From WHSW01 sp963759295 (lineage in GTDB: Bacteria > Actinomycetota > Thermoleophilia > Solirubrobacterales > 70-9): a DNA stretch of 64,000 nt. The stretch covers positions 744,001 through 808,000 of the forward strand of contig CAVWYT010000010.1 of NCBI GenBank assembly GCA_963759295.1, read 5' to 3'. Each line of letters begins with the position of its first letter. The first letter of the stretch is position 1. Shown here in pieces: positions 16,333 through 24,606 of this stretch. Under the pieces are notes generated by a model. It saw nothing but the letters and a program-made list of their open reading frames with translations, did no database searches and was not told the DNA's origin. The position numbers were made by a program, and so were the translations under genes.

Positions 16333-16361
16333 TTGACAAGCTATCAATTGATCACTTAAAT
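16333..16361 (+). promoter_or_regulatory. Strong sigma70-type promoter of a leaderless transcript
   Basis: TTGACA (16333-16338), a 17-base spacer and TTAAAT (16356-16361) are followed by the ATG at 16369. The expected transcription start, 7-8 bases past the -10 box, coincides with that ATG, so the mRNA is probably leaderless. The segment is AT-rich in an otherwise very GC-rich setting. Confidence 0.75.
16343..16352. promoter_or_regulatory. Palindromic operator candidate ATCAATTGAT
   Basis: A perfect 10-bp palindrome sits between the -35 and -10 boxes of the ArsR-rhodanese promoter and also lies upstream of the divergent hydrolase. The position fits autorepression and control of both genes by the adjacent ArsR protein. 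Inference from position. Confidence 0.6.
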
Positions 16362-16368
16362 AGCAAAA

Positions 16369-17094
16369 ATGAGCAACTCCCGGCAGGCGAAGGACGCCCT
16401 GCTCGACGCAATCGCATCGATGGGGAAGGCATTCGCGAGCCCCCGCCGACTGGAGCTGATCGACCTTCTGGCCCAGAGTCCCCGTACCGTCGAGGAGCTC
16501 GCGAGTGCGACCGAGCAGTCCAGCGCGAACACCTCCCAGCACCTCCAGGCGCTCCGTGCCGCGGGGGTCGTCGATCGGCGACGCGAGGGGACGCGCGTGC
16601 GTTACGCGCTGGCCGGCGATGACGTGATCGATCTGTGGTTGGCCCTCCAGAAGACGGCCGCCGCGCGGATCGCGGCCGTCGAGCGAGCCGCCCACGAGTA
16701 CCTCGGCGAACCGGTCGAGGCGATCGCGCGAGCGGAGCTCGAGGCGCGCCTGCGAAAGGGTGACCTCGTGCTCGTCGACGTGCGCCCGGAAGAGGAGTTT
16801 GAAGCCGGGCACATCGACGGCGCCGTCTCGGTCCCGGTCGACGAGCTCGCCGAGCGCCTGGCCGAGCTCCCCGATGGCGCGGAGGTCGTCGCTTACTGCC
16901 GTGGCCCACTCTGCGTCTATGCCCACGATGCGGTGCGCCAGCTCCACCGCGCCGGGCGCCCGGCTCGCCGACTCGAGGGCGGCTGGCCCGAATGGAAGCT
17001 TGGTGACGCATCGCAGGTCACGCCCTCCGGGAGCTGCGTGGCGCTGACCCAGCCTCTCCCTCCTGGCGATCCGCCGGTGATCACCAGGAGCTGA
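16369..17094 (+). CDS. ArsR-type regulator fused to a rhodanese domain
   Basis: 241 residues. Residues 1-95 are an ArsR winged helix (AFASPRRLELIDLLAQ, recognition helix SSANTSQHLQALRAAGVV). Residues 115-220 are a rhodanese domain (DLVLVDVRPEEEFEAGHIDGAVSVP) with active-site Cys177 in YCRGPLC and a second Cys at 182. The ArsR half has no cysteine, unlike SqrR/BigR sensors, so persulfide sensing would have to use the rhodanese cysteines. Divergent from the persulfide-dioxygenase-like gene, with the promoter and palindrome between them. The SRPBCC gene at 17099 starts four bases after its stop. Confidence 0.9.
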   Translation: MSNSRQAKDALLDAIASMGKAFASPRRLELIDLLAQSPRTVEELASATEQSSANTSQHLQALRAAGVVDRRREGTRVRYALAGDDVIDLWLALQKTAAARIAAVERAAHEYLGEPVEAIARAELEARLRKGDLVLVDVRPEEEFEAGHIDGAVSVPVDELAERLAELPDGAEVVAYCRGPLCVYAHDAVRQLHRAGRPARRLEGGWPEWKLGDASQVTPSGSCVALTQPLPPGDPPVITRS

Positions 17095-17098
17095 GTTC

Positions 17099-17539
17099 GT
17101 GTCCCACTGTCGTCAGCAGGCGTATATCGAGGCCCCGATCGAGATCGTGTGGGCCCTCGTCCGCGACGTCAACCGACATCCAGATTGGTGGCCGGGCGTC
17201 GTCGAGGTCGAATGCGAGGGGCTCGAGCAGGGATGCAGTTATCGGCAGGTGACGAGGAGCCCATTCGGCTATCAGGAGCTCGATGTCGTGGTCGATCGCC
17301 TCGACGAGCTGCGCGAGTTGAGAATTCGCTGCGTGAACACGGGCACTTATGTGGATCTCGCGCTTACGCCCGCGGGTGCCGGGACGTTCGTGGACGCCCG
17401 CTTCGGGATGGAGCCCCTGTCGACCCGCCTGCGGATCTTCGACGCCGTCGCCGGCAAGCGGTACTTCCGTCGCTGGTTGGAGCAGTCGCTGGATGCGATG
17501 CAGCAGGTCGCGCATCGCCAAGCGGGCGCCCTTCACTGA
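17099..17539 (+). CDS. SRPBCC family protein
   Basis: 146 residues from a GTG at 17099, four bases after the ArsR-rhodanese stop, so the two are very likely one operon. The Bet v 1-like pattern is clear: QQAYIEAPIEIVWALVRDVNRHPDWWPGV, a central antiparallel sheet (RSPFGYQELDVVVDRLDELREL), the GTYVDLALTPAGAGTFVDARFGM strands and a C-terminal helix RYFRRWLEQSLDAMQ. Ligand and function unknown; the link to sulfide control is only positional. Confidence 0.8.
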   Translation: MSHCRQQAYIEAPIEIVWALVRDVNRHPDWWPGVVEVECEGLEQGCSYRQVTRSPFGYQELDVVVDRLDELRELRIRCVNTGTYVDLALTPAGAGTFVDARFGMEPLSTRLRIFDAVAGKRYFRRWLEQSLDAMQQVAHRQAGALH

Positions 17540-17573
17540 TCTCCGCGTCGAGCTCGGCGATTCGGTCGCGTGC

Positions 17574-18059
17574 CTACCTGTCGGTGATCTCGTGGATCCC
17601 GGGGACCCCGAGCAGCTCCGAGACCGCATCCCGACGGTAGTCGAAGATCCGTTCCAGATCCCGGCGCACGATCGCGATCCGGGCGAGCTCGCCGAGTGGT
17701 CCGAAAGGGAGTCCGTAGTGCACTCGATCGACGATCGCGGTTCCGGCGCCTCGAGGCACAAACGAATGCGTGTGTTCCCAGACGCTGTAGGGCCCGCGGA
17801 GTTGCACGTCGATGAACCGTCGTGGCGGCTCCCAGACCTCGATCCGGGTCAGCCATCTGATCGGCACGCGATGTAGCCGCAGCGCGTATTCGATCAGCGT
17901 CCCCTCGGCCATCTCCAGCGGCGCCGGCGTGACGACCCGGAAGTCGAGCCACGGCGGCGTGATCCGGGCCAGCGCGAACGCATCGGAGAAGAATTCGAAC
18001 GCGGCCTCGGGGGCTTGCGGAACCACTTGCTCGCGCTCGAGGACGTGGACCCGTTTCAT
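17574..18059 (-). CDS. SRPBCC family protein (CDP-/ligand-binding type)
   Basis: 161 residues from the ATG at 18059. The pattern is that of the SRPBCC group often annotated as ligand-binding or coenzyme Q-binding: MKRVHVLEREQVVPQAPEAA, FFSDAFALARITPPWLDFRV, GTLIEYALRLHRVPIRWLTRIEVWEPPRRFID, and TIVDRVHYGLPFGPLGELA. The members are about 160 residues, as here. It ends 35 bases from the convergent SRPBCC gene at 17539. The upstream in-frame extension is not conserved in style and was left out. Confidence 0.82.
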   Translation of the reverse strand: MKRVHVLEREQVVPQAPEAAFEFFSDAFALARITPPWLDFRVVTPAPLEMAEGTLIEYALRLHRVPIRWLTRIEVWEPPRRFIDVQLRGPYSVWEHTHSFVPRGAGTAIVDRVHYGLPFGPLGELARIAIVRRDLERIFDYRRDAVSELLGVPGIHEITDR

Positions 18060-18111
18060 CTCGCGCGCCAGGCTCAGGGCCTCGCTGATCCGAAACCCGG
18101 CACCGGAGCAA

Positions 18112-18717
18112 CTAATGGGCGTGCGCCGGTGTCGGACCGCCCGCGCGCGCCCGCCATTCACGCCCAATCTCTCGCATCATCGGCGGGTAGACGATCCGGT
18201 GCCGGAACGGCGCGATCGCGGCCATGTAGGCGCTCCCGAACAGTCCGTTTGGCTTCACGTAGACGGCCATCTGGCCGCGGTAGCCGCCGGTCTGGTCCGG
18301 GACCCAGCCGAGGTGCATGACCCCGTGCACGGTCCGGTTGGCGATCTCCGCGGCCCACTCGTCGTCGAGCAGATAGAGCGAGCTGAAGGGGAGCGCGTCG
18401 AAGTCCGGGCCGGATCGGGCGTCGCGCAGATCCACCGGCAGACGATCGCGGAGCGTCGGCACCCTGGAGCCGAGCCCGGCGTCCGGGCCGTCCCAACCGA
18501 GCAACCGCCCGAGCTCCCAGCGGATCGCGAAGAGCCTGCGAACCGCGCCGGACGGACTCTGCGACGGGTCGCCGGAGGCGACGAGCTGCACCAGCCGAGG
18601 GAAGTCATCCGGGCCGCCCGGCGTCGGCAGCGCCCATACGTCCTCGAGCCGGAAGTCGCGGGTGAGCTCGTGGATTCGCCAGGGCCGGGAGGTGTGCGCA
18701 GTGTTCGGGAGCCTCAT
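18112..18717 (-). CDS. DUF2867 family protein
   Basis: 201 residues. The sequence shows the DUF2867 pattern: MRLPNTAHTSRPWRIHELTRDFRLEDVWALPTPG is continuous, followed by RRLFAIRWELGRLLGWD, LLDDEWAAEIANRTVHGVMHLGWV, and MAVYVKPNGLFGSAYMAAIAPFRHRIVYPPMMR near the end. The family is sometimes fused to SDR domains and has no proven function. It precedes the SRPBCC gene at 18059 on the same strand by 52 bases, so an operon is likely. Confidence 0.82.
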   Translation of the reverse strand: MRLPNTAHTSRPWRIHELTRDFRLEDVWALPTPGGPDDFPRLVQLVASGDPSQSPSGAVRRLFAIRWELGRLLGWDGPDAGLGSRVPTLRDRLPVDLRDARSGPDFDALPFSSLYLLDDEWAAEIANRTVHGVMHLGWVPDQTGGYRGQMAVYVKPNGLFGSAYMAAIAPFRHRIVYPPMMREIGREWRARAGGPTPAHAH

Positions 18718-18789
18718 TCGTGGAACTGAAACGGTACGCGTTCGGCCGCGAGCTGGCGCACGGATCCCGAGGCGAGCGTGTGGGTGAAG

Positions 18790-19101
18790 CTAGCGCTGCT
18801 TGCGAAGAACGACCTCGTAAACGCTCACGTCCGTCCGGCGTCCTGTGGCCTCGGGGTCAGCCGGCGACATCGCGTTGAGCGCCTCGTCGCCTCGCCTCAG
18901 CTCCTCCTCCGTTTCGAACAGCGTGATGCCGAGCCCCGTCCCGCCCTCGCGGTCGAGCAGGACCAACAGCTCTTTCGCGGTCTCGAGTCCCTCCGGCGGC
19001 GACTCCCAGTCGGCCTCGACTTGACCGCGGACCGCTTCGACCGCCCGATCGGCCATCGCCGGCTCTCCCTTGAAGGCGGCTATCCGTGCGTACATGTCCA
19101 C
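18790..19101 (-). CDS. Small ABM/dimeric alpha-beta barrel-like protein
   Basis: 103 residues; an ATG at 19095 (MYARIAAF) is an alternative start. The pattern is an opening beta strand MYARIAAFKGEP, a helix MADRAVEAVRGQVEADW, a strand GLETAKELLVLLDREGGTGLGITLFETEEEL, and a terminal TDVSVYEVVLRKQR. This is the arrangement of dimeric alpha-beta barrel (antibiotic monooxygenase-like) proteins. A relative lies at 22956-23267. No catalytic residue is seen and the role is unknown. Confidence 0.7.
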   Translation of the reverse strand: MDMYARIAAFKGEPAMADRAVEAVRGQVEADWESPPEGLETAKELLVLLDREGGTGLGITLFETEEELRRGDEALNAMSPADPEATGRRTDVSVYEVVLRKQR

Positions 19102-19263
19102 TCCTTCCCGTGGCTCAAAGCCCGTGGGCGAATCCGTCTACACCTCAGTATCCCGCCGGCGGCGGTAGGGGCAACCCCCCTTCGACTCCTGGCCGGCGCA
19201 AAGGCGACCGCGCATTGCGTCGCGCGGCTATCGTGAGCCCGCGATGACCGCCACGCGAATGCT

Positions 19264-20013
19264 GTGATCGACGCGGGTCGCTCGGGCTCGGGCCCGGCAG
19301 GCGCTCGCAAGGAGCAGGCGCTCAAGCTGTTCGCGGGCCTGCCGCGTCGTTACGACACCGTCGGGGCCGTGCTCAGCTTCGGCCAGGATCCCCGTTGGCG
19401 AAGGGCGATGGTCGCCCGAGTCGACGCGGGGCCGCACGACCGGGTGCTCGATGTCGCGACGGGGACCGGCATGGTTGCCGACGCCCTCGTGCGCCGCTAC
19501 GGCTGTCGAGTCGTCGGCCTCGACCAGAGCCCCGAGATGCTCGCGCAGGCGGCAGCGAGGCTACGCGTGAGCGGGGACCTCGCATCGCGGATCGAGCTGG
19601 TGCGCGGTGAGGCCGAATCGCTGCCGTTCGCGGATCGCGACTTCGATCACCTCACGTTCACCTATCTGCTCCGCTACGTCGACGATCCCGCGGCGACCCT
19701 GCGCGAGCTCGCCCGCGTGGTCAAGCCCGGCGGACGGATTGCCTCGCTGGAGTTCATGCTGCCGCCGAACCCCGTGGCCCGAGCGCTGTGGCACGTCTAC
19801 GTCGGCATCGGGCTGCCCAGCTTCGGTCGTCTGATCTCACGGGATTGGTATGAGGTGGGTCGCTTCCTGGGGCCGAGCATCACGAGCTTCTATCGGGGGC
19901 TGTCGCTGCAACGGCAGCTGGAGCTGTGGCGGGAGGCGGGATTCGCCGCGGTGCAGGCGAGGGTGATGAGCCTCGGCGGCGGGGTCGTGATCTGGGCGAC
20001 GCGCGATGGTTGA
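19264..20013 (+). CDS. UbiE/COQ5-like methyltransferase
   Basis: 249 residues from a GTG at 19264. The UbiE pattern is strong: ALKLFAGLPRRYDTVGAVLSFGQDPRWRRAMV, motif I VLDVATGTGMVAD, VVGLDQSPEML, the ESLPFADRDFDHLTFTYLLRYV segment, and VVKPGGRIASLEFMLPPNP. UbiE proteins methylate demethylmenaquinone or related quinone precursors at the membrane. The last eight bases overlap the start of a UbiA-like membrane protein gene, supporting a role in quinone or isoprenoid metabolism, but substrate cannot be fixed from sequence. Confidence 0.82.
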   Translation: MIDAGRSGSGPAGARKEQALKLFAGLPRRYDTVGAVLSFGQDPRWRRAMVARVDAGPHDRVLDVATGTGMVADALVRRYGCRVVGLDQSPEMLAQAAARLRVSGDLASRIELVRGEAESLPFADRDFDHLTFTYLLRYVDDPAATLRELARVVKPGGRIASLEFMLPPNPVARALWHVYVGIGLPSFGRLISRDWYEVGRFLGPSITSFYRGLSLQRQLELWREAGFAAVQARVMSLGGGVVIWATRDG

Positions 20014-20782
20014 CCGCCGCGCCGTGACCCCCGACCGCGGCTCACGGCTCGATCGCCCCGCCTTCTACGCCCTGCGGGCCGGCGGGTGGCGCGACCTCGT
20101 CACCCTGCTGCATCCGCCGTACACCGCCTGGCATTTGTCCTACGTCGTGCTCGGGGCGGCTGCGGCGGCGGCCATCCATCTCGATCGGCTGCTGGCCACG
20201 CTCGCCGCCTTCTTTCTCGCCGTGGGCCTGGCCGCCCACGCTCTGGACGAGCTCCGCGGGCGCCCGCTGCAGACCCGTCTCTCCGATCGCTCGCTGATCG
20301 CGCTCGCCGCGACCTCACTCGGCGGCGCGATCGCGATCGGGATCGCCGGCGTGTTCGTCGTCTCGCCGACCCTGGCGCCGTTCGTGGTCGTTGGGGGCTT
20401 TATCGTCGTCGCCTACAACCTCGAGCTGGCGGGCGGCCGCTTTCACACGGACTTCTGGTTCGCCGCCGCCTGGGGCGCCTTTCCCGCCCTCACCTCGTGG
20501 TGGGCAAACACGCTCTCGCTCGCGGACCCGGATCAGGTGGTGGCGGGACTGCTGGTGGCGATCGGGTGCTTTGGGCTCAGCGTGGCGCAGCGGCGTCTCT
20601 CGGCGCCGGTTCGTACGCTGCGCCGCAGAACCGCCTCGGTCGACGGCGAGCAGCTGCTGAAGGACGGCACCGCCATCCCGCTGTCGATCGAGAGGCTCGC
20701 GGGACCGCTCGACGGAGCCCTGAAGGCCTTGTCCTGGGCGATCGTCGCGATCGCCGTCGGCCTGGTCGCCGTGAGGCTCTGA
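20006..20782 (+). CDS. UbiA-like integral membrane protein
   Basis: 258 residues with seven to eight hydrophobic segments. LLHPPYTAWHLSYVVLGAA and the segment HALDELRGRPLQTRLSDRSL recall the opening and first cytoplasmic loop of UbiA prenyltransferases, but the Asp-rich NDxxDxxxD motif is reduced to ALDELRG. It may therefore be a divergent or non-catalytic UbiA relative. It overlaps the UbiE-like gene by eight bases, so the two are coupled. A GC-rich hairpin follows between it and the convergent aldehyde dehydrogenase gene. Confidence 0.65.
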   Translation: MVDRRAVTPDRGSRLDRPAFYALRAGGWRDLVTLLHPPYTAWHLSYVVLGAAAAAAIHLDRLLATLAAFFLAVGLAAHALDELRGRPLQTRLSDRSLIALAATSLGGAIAIGIAGVFVVSPTLAPFVVVGGFIVVAYNLELAGGRFHTDFWFAAAWGAFPALTSWWANTLSLADPDQVVAGLLVAIGCFGLSVAQRRLSAPVRTLRRRTASVDGEQLLKDGTAIPLSIERLAGPLDGALKALSWAIVAIAVGLVAVRL

Positions 20783-20788
20783 GAGCCG

Positions 20789-20812
20789 GGCCGCCACATA
20801 CCGCCGGCGGCC
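20789..20812. terminator. Bidirectional hairpin between convergent genes
   Basis: GGCCGCC (20789-20795) pairs with GGCGGCC (20806-20812) over a 10-nt loop, in the 36-base gap between the UbiA-like gene and the aldehyde dehydrogenase gene, which end towards each other. Confidence 0.5.
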
Positions 20813-20818
20813 ATCGAG

Positions 20819-22300
20819 TTACCCGCCGCCGAGCGACATCGGGTTCGGCTTACCGCGCGCCGTAACCCACTGCCAGCGCGTGAACTCACCGGCGTCGGCT
20901 GGTCCACCGAAGGCCGTCTGGTTGCCGGATGCCTTGATCGCCGGGAACGGCGCAACCGCTTCGTCATTCACCGTCACATCGTTGACGTGAATGGCCCCGG
21001 CCTCGAGGCGCCCGCCTACCTCGAGCGCGCGCTCGTATGAACCCGAATGCACGGCCGCCTTGAGTCCGTACTCACTGTCATTGGCCAACCGAATTGCCTC
21101 CTCGTCATCGGAGAACGTGAGCACCGGCGCGACGGGACCGAAGATCTCCTCGGCGTACGCGGGTGCCTCGACGTCGAGACCGGTCAGCACCGTGGGGCGG
21201 TAGAAGAGCCGGTCATGCTCGGCCCCGGTCGTCGCGCGGGCCCCGGCTCGGATGGTTCGCTGGACGAGGCCGTCGATCTGCTCGAGCTGCTGATGATCGA
21301 TGATCGGGCCCATTTCCACTTCCTCGCGAAACGGGTCGCCAACGCGCAGAGCCGCCGCCGTTTTGGTCAGCGACTCGACGTAGTCGGAGGCGATCGACTC
21401 GTGAACGAGGTGGCGACCGGGCGCCATGCAGATCTGCCCCTGGTGCAGGAATGACCCCCAGGCGCCGGCGGAGGCGGCCACCTCGACGTCGGCGTCCTCG
21501 AGGACCAGGAATGCGTTGTTTCCACCCAACTCCAGCGCCACCCGCTTCAGGTGCCTGCCGGCAGCCTCGCCGACCTTGCGGCCGACCGGAGTCGAGCCGG
21601 TGAATGAGATCATCTGGTTGTTGGGGTCCTCGACCAAGGCCGACCCCGCTTCGGCGCCGCTGCCCGGCAAGACGTGCAGCACGCCCTCCGGCAGGCCGGC
21701 CTCCTCGAGCACCCGCGCGATCAGAAAGCCGCCGGAGACCGGGGTCCGTATGTCCGGCTTCAGCACCACGGCGTTGCCGACGGCCAGGGCGGGAGCCACC
21801 GAGCGGATCGAGAGGATGAGCGGAAAGTTGAACGGCGAGATCACGCCGACCACTCCCAGAGGCACCCTCCGGGCGAAGCTCCAGCGCCCGGGCTGGCCGG
21901 TCGGGATCATCTCCCCATAAGGATCGCCTGCGAGCGCCGCTGAGCGGTGCAGCCGCTGAATTGCGTCCTCGAGCTCGACCTCGGCCTTGCCACGGACGCC
22001 CCCGCACTCGCGCATGATCCACTCGGCGAGCTCGTCATAGCTGTCGCGGATCCGAGCGGCCGCGTCGATCAGAATCCGGGAACGTTCCTCATGCGAGCGC
22101 GCTGCCCAGTCCGGTTGCCGCTCGGCTGCCGCGACGCACGCGGCCGAAACGTCCTCGGCGGTTGCGTCGCCGACCTCCGTCAAGACCTCACCGGTCGCGG
22201 GTTCGAGATCCTCTACCGTCCCGCCGCGCGCCTGACTCCAGCGGCCCGTGAAGAGCTTTCCCTCCCAAGTGCTCGAATCGAGGATGCCGACCCTGTCCAT
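20819..22300 (-). CDS. NAD(P)-dependent aldehyde dehydrogenase (benzaldehyde dehydrogenase-like)
   Basis: 493 residues, the normal length. Aldehyde dehydrogenase landmarks are in order: GVVGVISPFNFPLILSIRS (catalytic Asn), AVVLKPDIRTPVSGG (cofactor Lys), FTGSTPVGRKVGEAAG, LELGGNNAFLVLEDAD (general base Glu), HQGQICMAPGRHLVH (nucleophile Cys), EEIFGPVAPVLTFSD and the C-terminal FGGPADAGEFTRWQWVTARG. The HQGQICM and the tail resemble aromatic aldehyde (benzaldehyde/vanillin) dehydrogenases. It oxidises an aldehyde to the acid in the cytosol; the physiological substrate is not known. It stands alone. Confidence 0.92.
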   Translation of the reverse strand: MDRVGILDSSTWEGKLFTGRWSQARGGTVEDLEPATGEVLTEVGDATAEDVSAACVAAAERQPDWAARSHEERSRILIDAAARIRDSYDELAEWIMRECGGVRGKAEVELEDAIQRLHRSAALAGDPYGEMIPTGQPGRWSFARRVPLGVVGVISPFNFPLILSIRSVAPALAVGNAVVLKPDIRTPVSGGFLIARVLEEAGLPEGVLHVLPGSGAEAGSALVEDPNNQMISFTGSTPVGRKVGEAAGRHLKRVALELGGNNAFLVLEDADVEVAASAGAWGSFLHQGQICMAPGRHLVHESIASDYVESLTKTAAALRVGDPFREEVEMGPIIDHQQLEQIDGLVQRTIRAGARATTGAEHDRLFYRPTVLTGLDVEAPAYAEEIFGPVAPVLTFSDDEEAIRLANDSEYGLKAAVHSGSYERALEVGGRLEAGAIHVNDVTVNDEAVAPFPAIKASGNQTAFGGPADAGEFTRWQWVTARGKPNPMSLGGG

Positions 22301-22490
22301 AGGCGCGTTCCTGTCAGCCTACTTTTCCGACCGTTTCTCCCTGGCATCCGGCCGAGCCTCGGCAAGAACTGCGGTCTCGGTGCGGCGGTGGCGTGACGCG
22401 ATAGGTGTGACACGATCGCCGCGGCCGGGCGGCGCTCGACCGATCCGGTAGGCTCGCCGAAAAAGTCCCACGACGAGAGAGACACGCACT

Positions 22491-22871
22491 ATGCCCGCTT
22501 CCAAGAAACCCGCATCCCGCGGCGGCAAGACCGCTCGCAAGCGCCCGGCAGCGAGCGAACCCGCTGCGGTCAAGCGCCTCAACAAGTCGCTTGACGCTGC
22601 CCAGGATGCACTCGCCGCGCTCCGACAGGACGTGAGCAAAGATGTAAGCGTCGGCGCGCGAGACCTGTACAAGGACGTGCAGAAGTTCGTCAAGAACGCA
22701 CGGCGCGACAGCGGAAAGCTTGGCAAGGCCCTGCAGCGCGACGTCGAACAGGTGCAGAAGCGGCTCTCGGCTTCCGCTCGGACCAAGGGTTCGAGCCGCG
22801 CTGGCGCACCGCGCAAGTCCGCGGGCCGGTCAACCGCCAAGCGCACCGCGGCGCGCTCGCGCGCCAAGTAG
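22491..22871 (+). CDS. Histone H1-like Lys/Arg/Ala-rich protein
   Basis: 126 residues. Basic, low-complexity tails (KKPASRGGKTARKRPAA at the start; RKSAGRSTAKRTAARSRAK at the end) flank a predicted coiled-coil core (AVKRLNKSLDAAQDALAALRQDV, ARDLYKDVQKFVKNARRDSGK). The composition is that of bacterial histone H1-like and phasin-like nucleoid proteins. DNA binding is inferred from charge only. No strong ribosome-binding site is seen before the ATG. It is monocistronic. Confidence 0.7.
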   Translation: MPASKKPASRGGKTARKRPAASEPAAVKRLNKSLDAAQDALAALRQDVSKDVSVGARDLYKDVQKFVKNARRDSGKLGKALQRDVEQVQKRLSASARTKGSSRAGAPRKSAGRSTAKRTAARSRAK

Positions 22872-22955
22872 GGCCAACGCCCCCGCCGTCCTCCAACCGG
22901 CTCCGCGCCGGCTGGCGGATCCGGGCCACGGGTTCGACCCCCCAGGTACTCGCGC

Positions 22956-23267
22956 TCAGCCGATCTGGCCCGCCTGTTCGACGCTCAGTAGCGCCACGTC
23001 GTAGCGTTCCACCGCGACCGTCTCGCCGGGGCGCGTCACTTGCTCGCGAACCAGCGTCGCCCCGTCCTCGCTTGCCCGCATCGCTTCCTCGTCCTGCCAC
23101 AGGGAGATGACGATCACGGTTCCGCTCTGCCGATCGACGAGAAAGACGGCGCCCTTCATGCCCTCCGTCTGGCCGAAGTCCGTCGGCAGGACGCCCTTCT
23201 TCGCCTGCAGGTTGGCCTCGATGTCTTCGGGTGCCCCGCCTTCATAACGAGTCATACGAGCGTGCAT
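22956..23267 (-). CDS. Antibiotic biosynthesis monooxygenase-like small protein
   Basis: 103 residues from the ATG at 23267, directly after GGAGGAGA. The dimeric alpha-beta barrel pattern is clear: MHARMTRYEGGAPEDIEANL, a KGAVFLVDRQSGTVIVISLWQDEEAM hairpin-helix with the typical LWQDEEAMRASE, and a final ERYDVALLSV strand. Members bind small ligands or haem-like cofactors; function unknown. It is related to the gene at 18790-19101. Its upstream region faces the alpha/beta hydrolase gene, which is divergent. Confidence 0.75.
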   Translation of the reverse strand: MHARMTRYEGGAPEDIEANLQAKKGVLPTDFGQTEGMKGAVFLVDRQSGTVIVISLWQDEEAMRASEDGATLVREQVTRPGETVAVERYDVALLSVEQAGQIG

Positions 23268-23410
23268 CTTCTCCTCCTGTTGGCTCGATTCGTCGACCCT
23301 GACGCTATCCCAGTACGACGCGATGACGCCGGCGGACTCGCTCACGCGGCCCTCCTCGGGCGGGATACTCGCGGGCAATGTCTTGCTCGTGGTCCTGGGC
23401 CGACGCTGAC

Positions 23411-24236
23411 ATGATCGATGTGGTCGAACACACCGCCGCGGCCGGAGGTCTGAAGACCCACTGGCGCGAGGCCCCAGCGTCCGGTCCGACCCCGGTCCTC
23501 TACGTCCACGGTGTCCCGACGGCCTCCTGGGATTGGCTCCCATATCTCGAACGGATCGGCGGCGTGGCCCCCGATCTTCCGGGGTTCGGGCGCTCCGACA
23601 AGCCGGCCGATTTCGACTACTCGATCGCCGGCTATGCCGAGTGGCTGGAGGCCTTCGTCGAGGTGGTCAATCTCGACCGCTTCTCGCTCGTGGTTCACGA
23701 TTGGGGTGCGCTGGGCTTGGCCCTGGCGCAGCGCATGCCGGAGCGAATCGAGCGGCTCCTCGTCCACACCTGCGTTCCATTCCTCCCCGGTTATCGCTGG
23801 CACTGGGTCGCGCGCATCTGGCGCACACCGGTTGTCGGCGAGCTGTTCATGGCCAGTTCCACGAAATGGGGCTTCACGGCAGATCTCGCGCCAGTCGAAC
23901 GTGACGCAGGGTCCCTTGCCGGTTCCGGTTCTAGAGCGTTTCTGGCCTGACTTCGATCGCCGCACGCGCCGGGCGATCCTGAGGCTCTACCGCGCCTCCC
24001 CGCCGGAGGTACTTGCCGACGCAGGGGCGCGACTGGGCGAACTGCGCTGCCCGACGCTGATCCTCTGGCCCACCAACGACCCGTACGTCGGTGCGGAGTG
24101 GGGACCGCGTTACGCCGACGCCCTCGGCGGCGATGTCCGGCTGGAGGTGGTGGAGAACGCCGGCCACTGGATGTGGCTCGATCGCCCGGATGTGATCGAC
24201 AAGGGGGCGGAGTTCCTGAAGCCGGGCGGGAGTTGA
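23411..24236 (+). CDS. Alpha/beta hydrolase, haloalkane dehalogenase-like, one frameshift
   Basis: From the ATG at 23411 the protein reads MIDVVEHTAAAGGLKTHWRE, oxyanion segment VHGVPTASWDW, nucleophile elbow VVHDWGALGLALA (Asp as in haloalkane dehalogenases and epoxide hydrolases), and PGYRWHWVARIW. One base must be skipped between about 23895 and 23940; the frame then continues LERFWPDFDRRTRRAILRLY, LRCPTLILWPTNDPYVGAEW (acid) and VENAGHWMWLDRPD (catalytic His). The total is about 274 residues, normal for the family. Without the correction the His is lost. Substrate unknown. Confidence 0.8.
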
Positions 24237-24283
24237 TCGCGTCGAGCTGAGCAACGCGCGCCTCGCTTCGGCTCTTGGTATTG

Positions 24284-24299
24284 TTAACCCTATGGTTAA
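24284..24299. promoter_or_regulatory. Inverted-repeat operator overlapping an ArsR start codon
   Basis: TTAACC (24284-24289) and GGTTAA (24294-24299) form an inverted repeat around CTAT. The ATG of the ArsR gene (24292-24294) lies inside it. A repressor bound here would block its own expression. There is no space for a ribosome-binding site, so the message may be leaderless. Confidence 0.65.
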
Positions 24300-24606
24300 T
24301 GATCCGTTCAGGGCGCTCTCGCACCCGATCCGCCGCGGCATCGTCGAGCAGCTCGCCGCCGGTCCGACAACCGTCGGCGAGGCCACCGCCGGCTTCGGGG
24401 TCTCGAAGCCCGCGATCTCCAAGCACCTGAAGGTGCTCGAGGAGACCGGCGTGGTGAATCGCGTGATCGAGGGCCGAACGCATCGACTCTCGCTCGAGCC
24501 CGACGCGCTCGGCGAGGCCGTCGCCTGGATGGATCGCCAGCGCGCCCTCTGGGGGCGCCTGTTCGACGTCGTCGACGAGTACCTGAAGGAGGAGGGACCG
24601 AAATGA
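24292..24606 (+). CDS. ArsR family transcriptional regulator
   Basis: 104 residues: DPFRALSHPIRRGIVEQLAAG, VGEATAGFGVSKPAISKHLKVLEETGVVNRVIEGRTHRL, then a C-terminal helix MDRQRALWGRLFDVVDEYL. The recognition helix and the terminal ALWGRLFD belong to the ArsR group that accompanies AHSA1/SRPBCC or DUF899 genes rather than metal sensors; there are no cysteines. Its stop overlaps the start of the DUF899 gene (ATGA). The start codon is buried in an inverted repeat that is probably its own operator. Confidence 0.9.
   Translation: MVNDPFRALSHPIRRGIVEQLAAGPTTVGEATAGFGVSKPAISKHLKVLEETGVVNRVIEGRTHRLSLEPDALGEAVAWMDRQRALWGRLFDVVDEYLKEEGPK

Noticed and set aside
20006..20782. Active MenA/UbiA prenyltransferase
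   Set aside because: The Asp-rich catalytic motif is not present in recognisable form, so only a UbiA-like membrane fold is stated.
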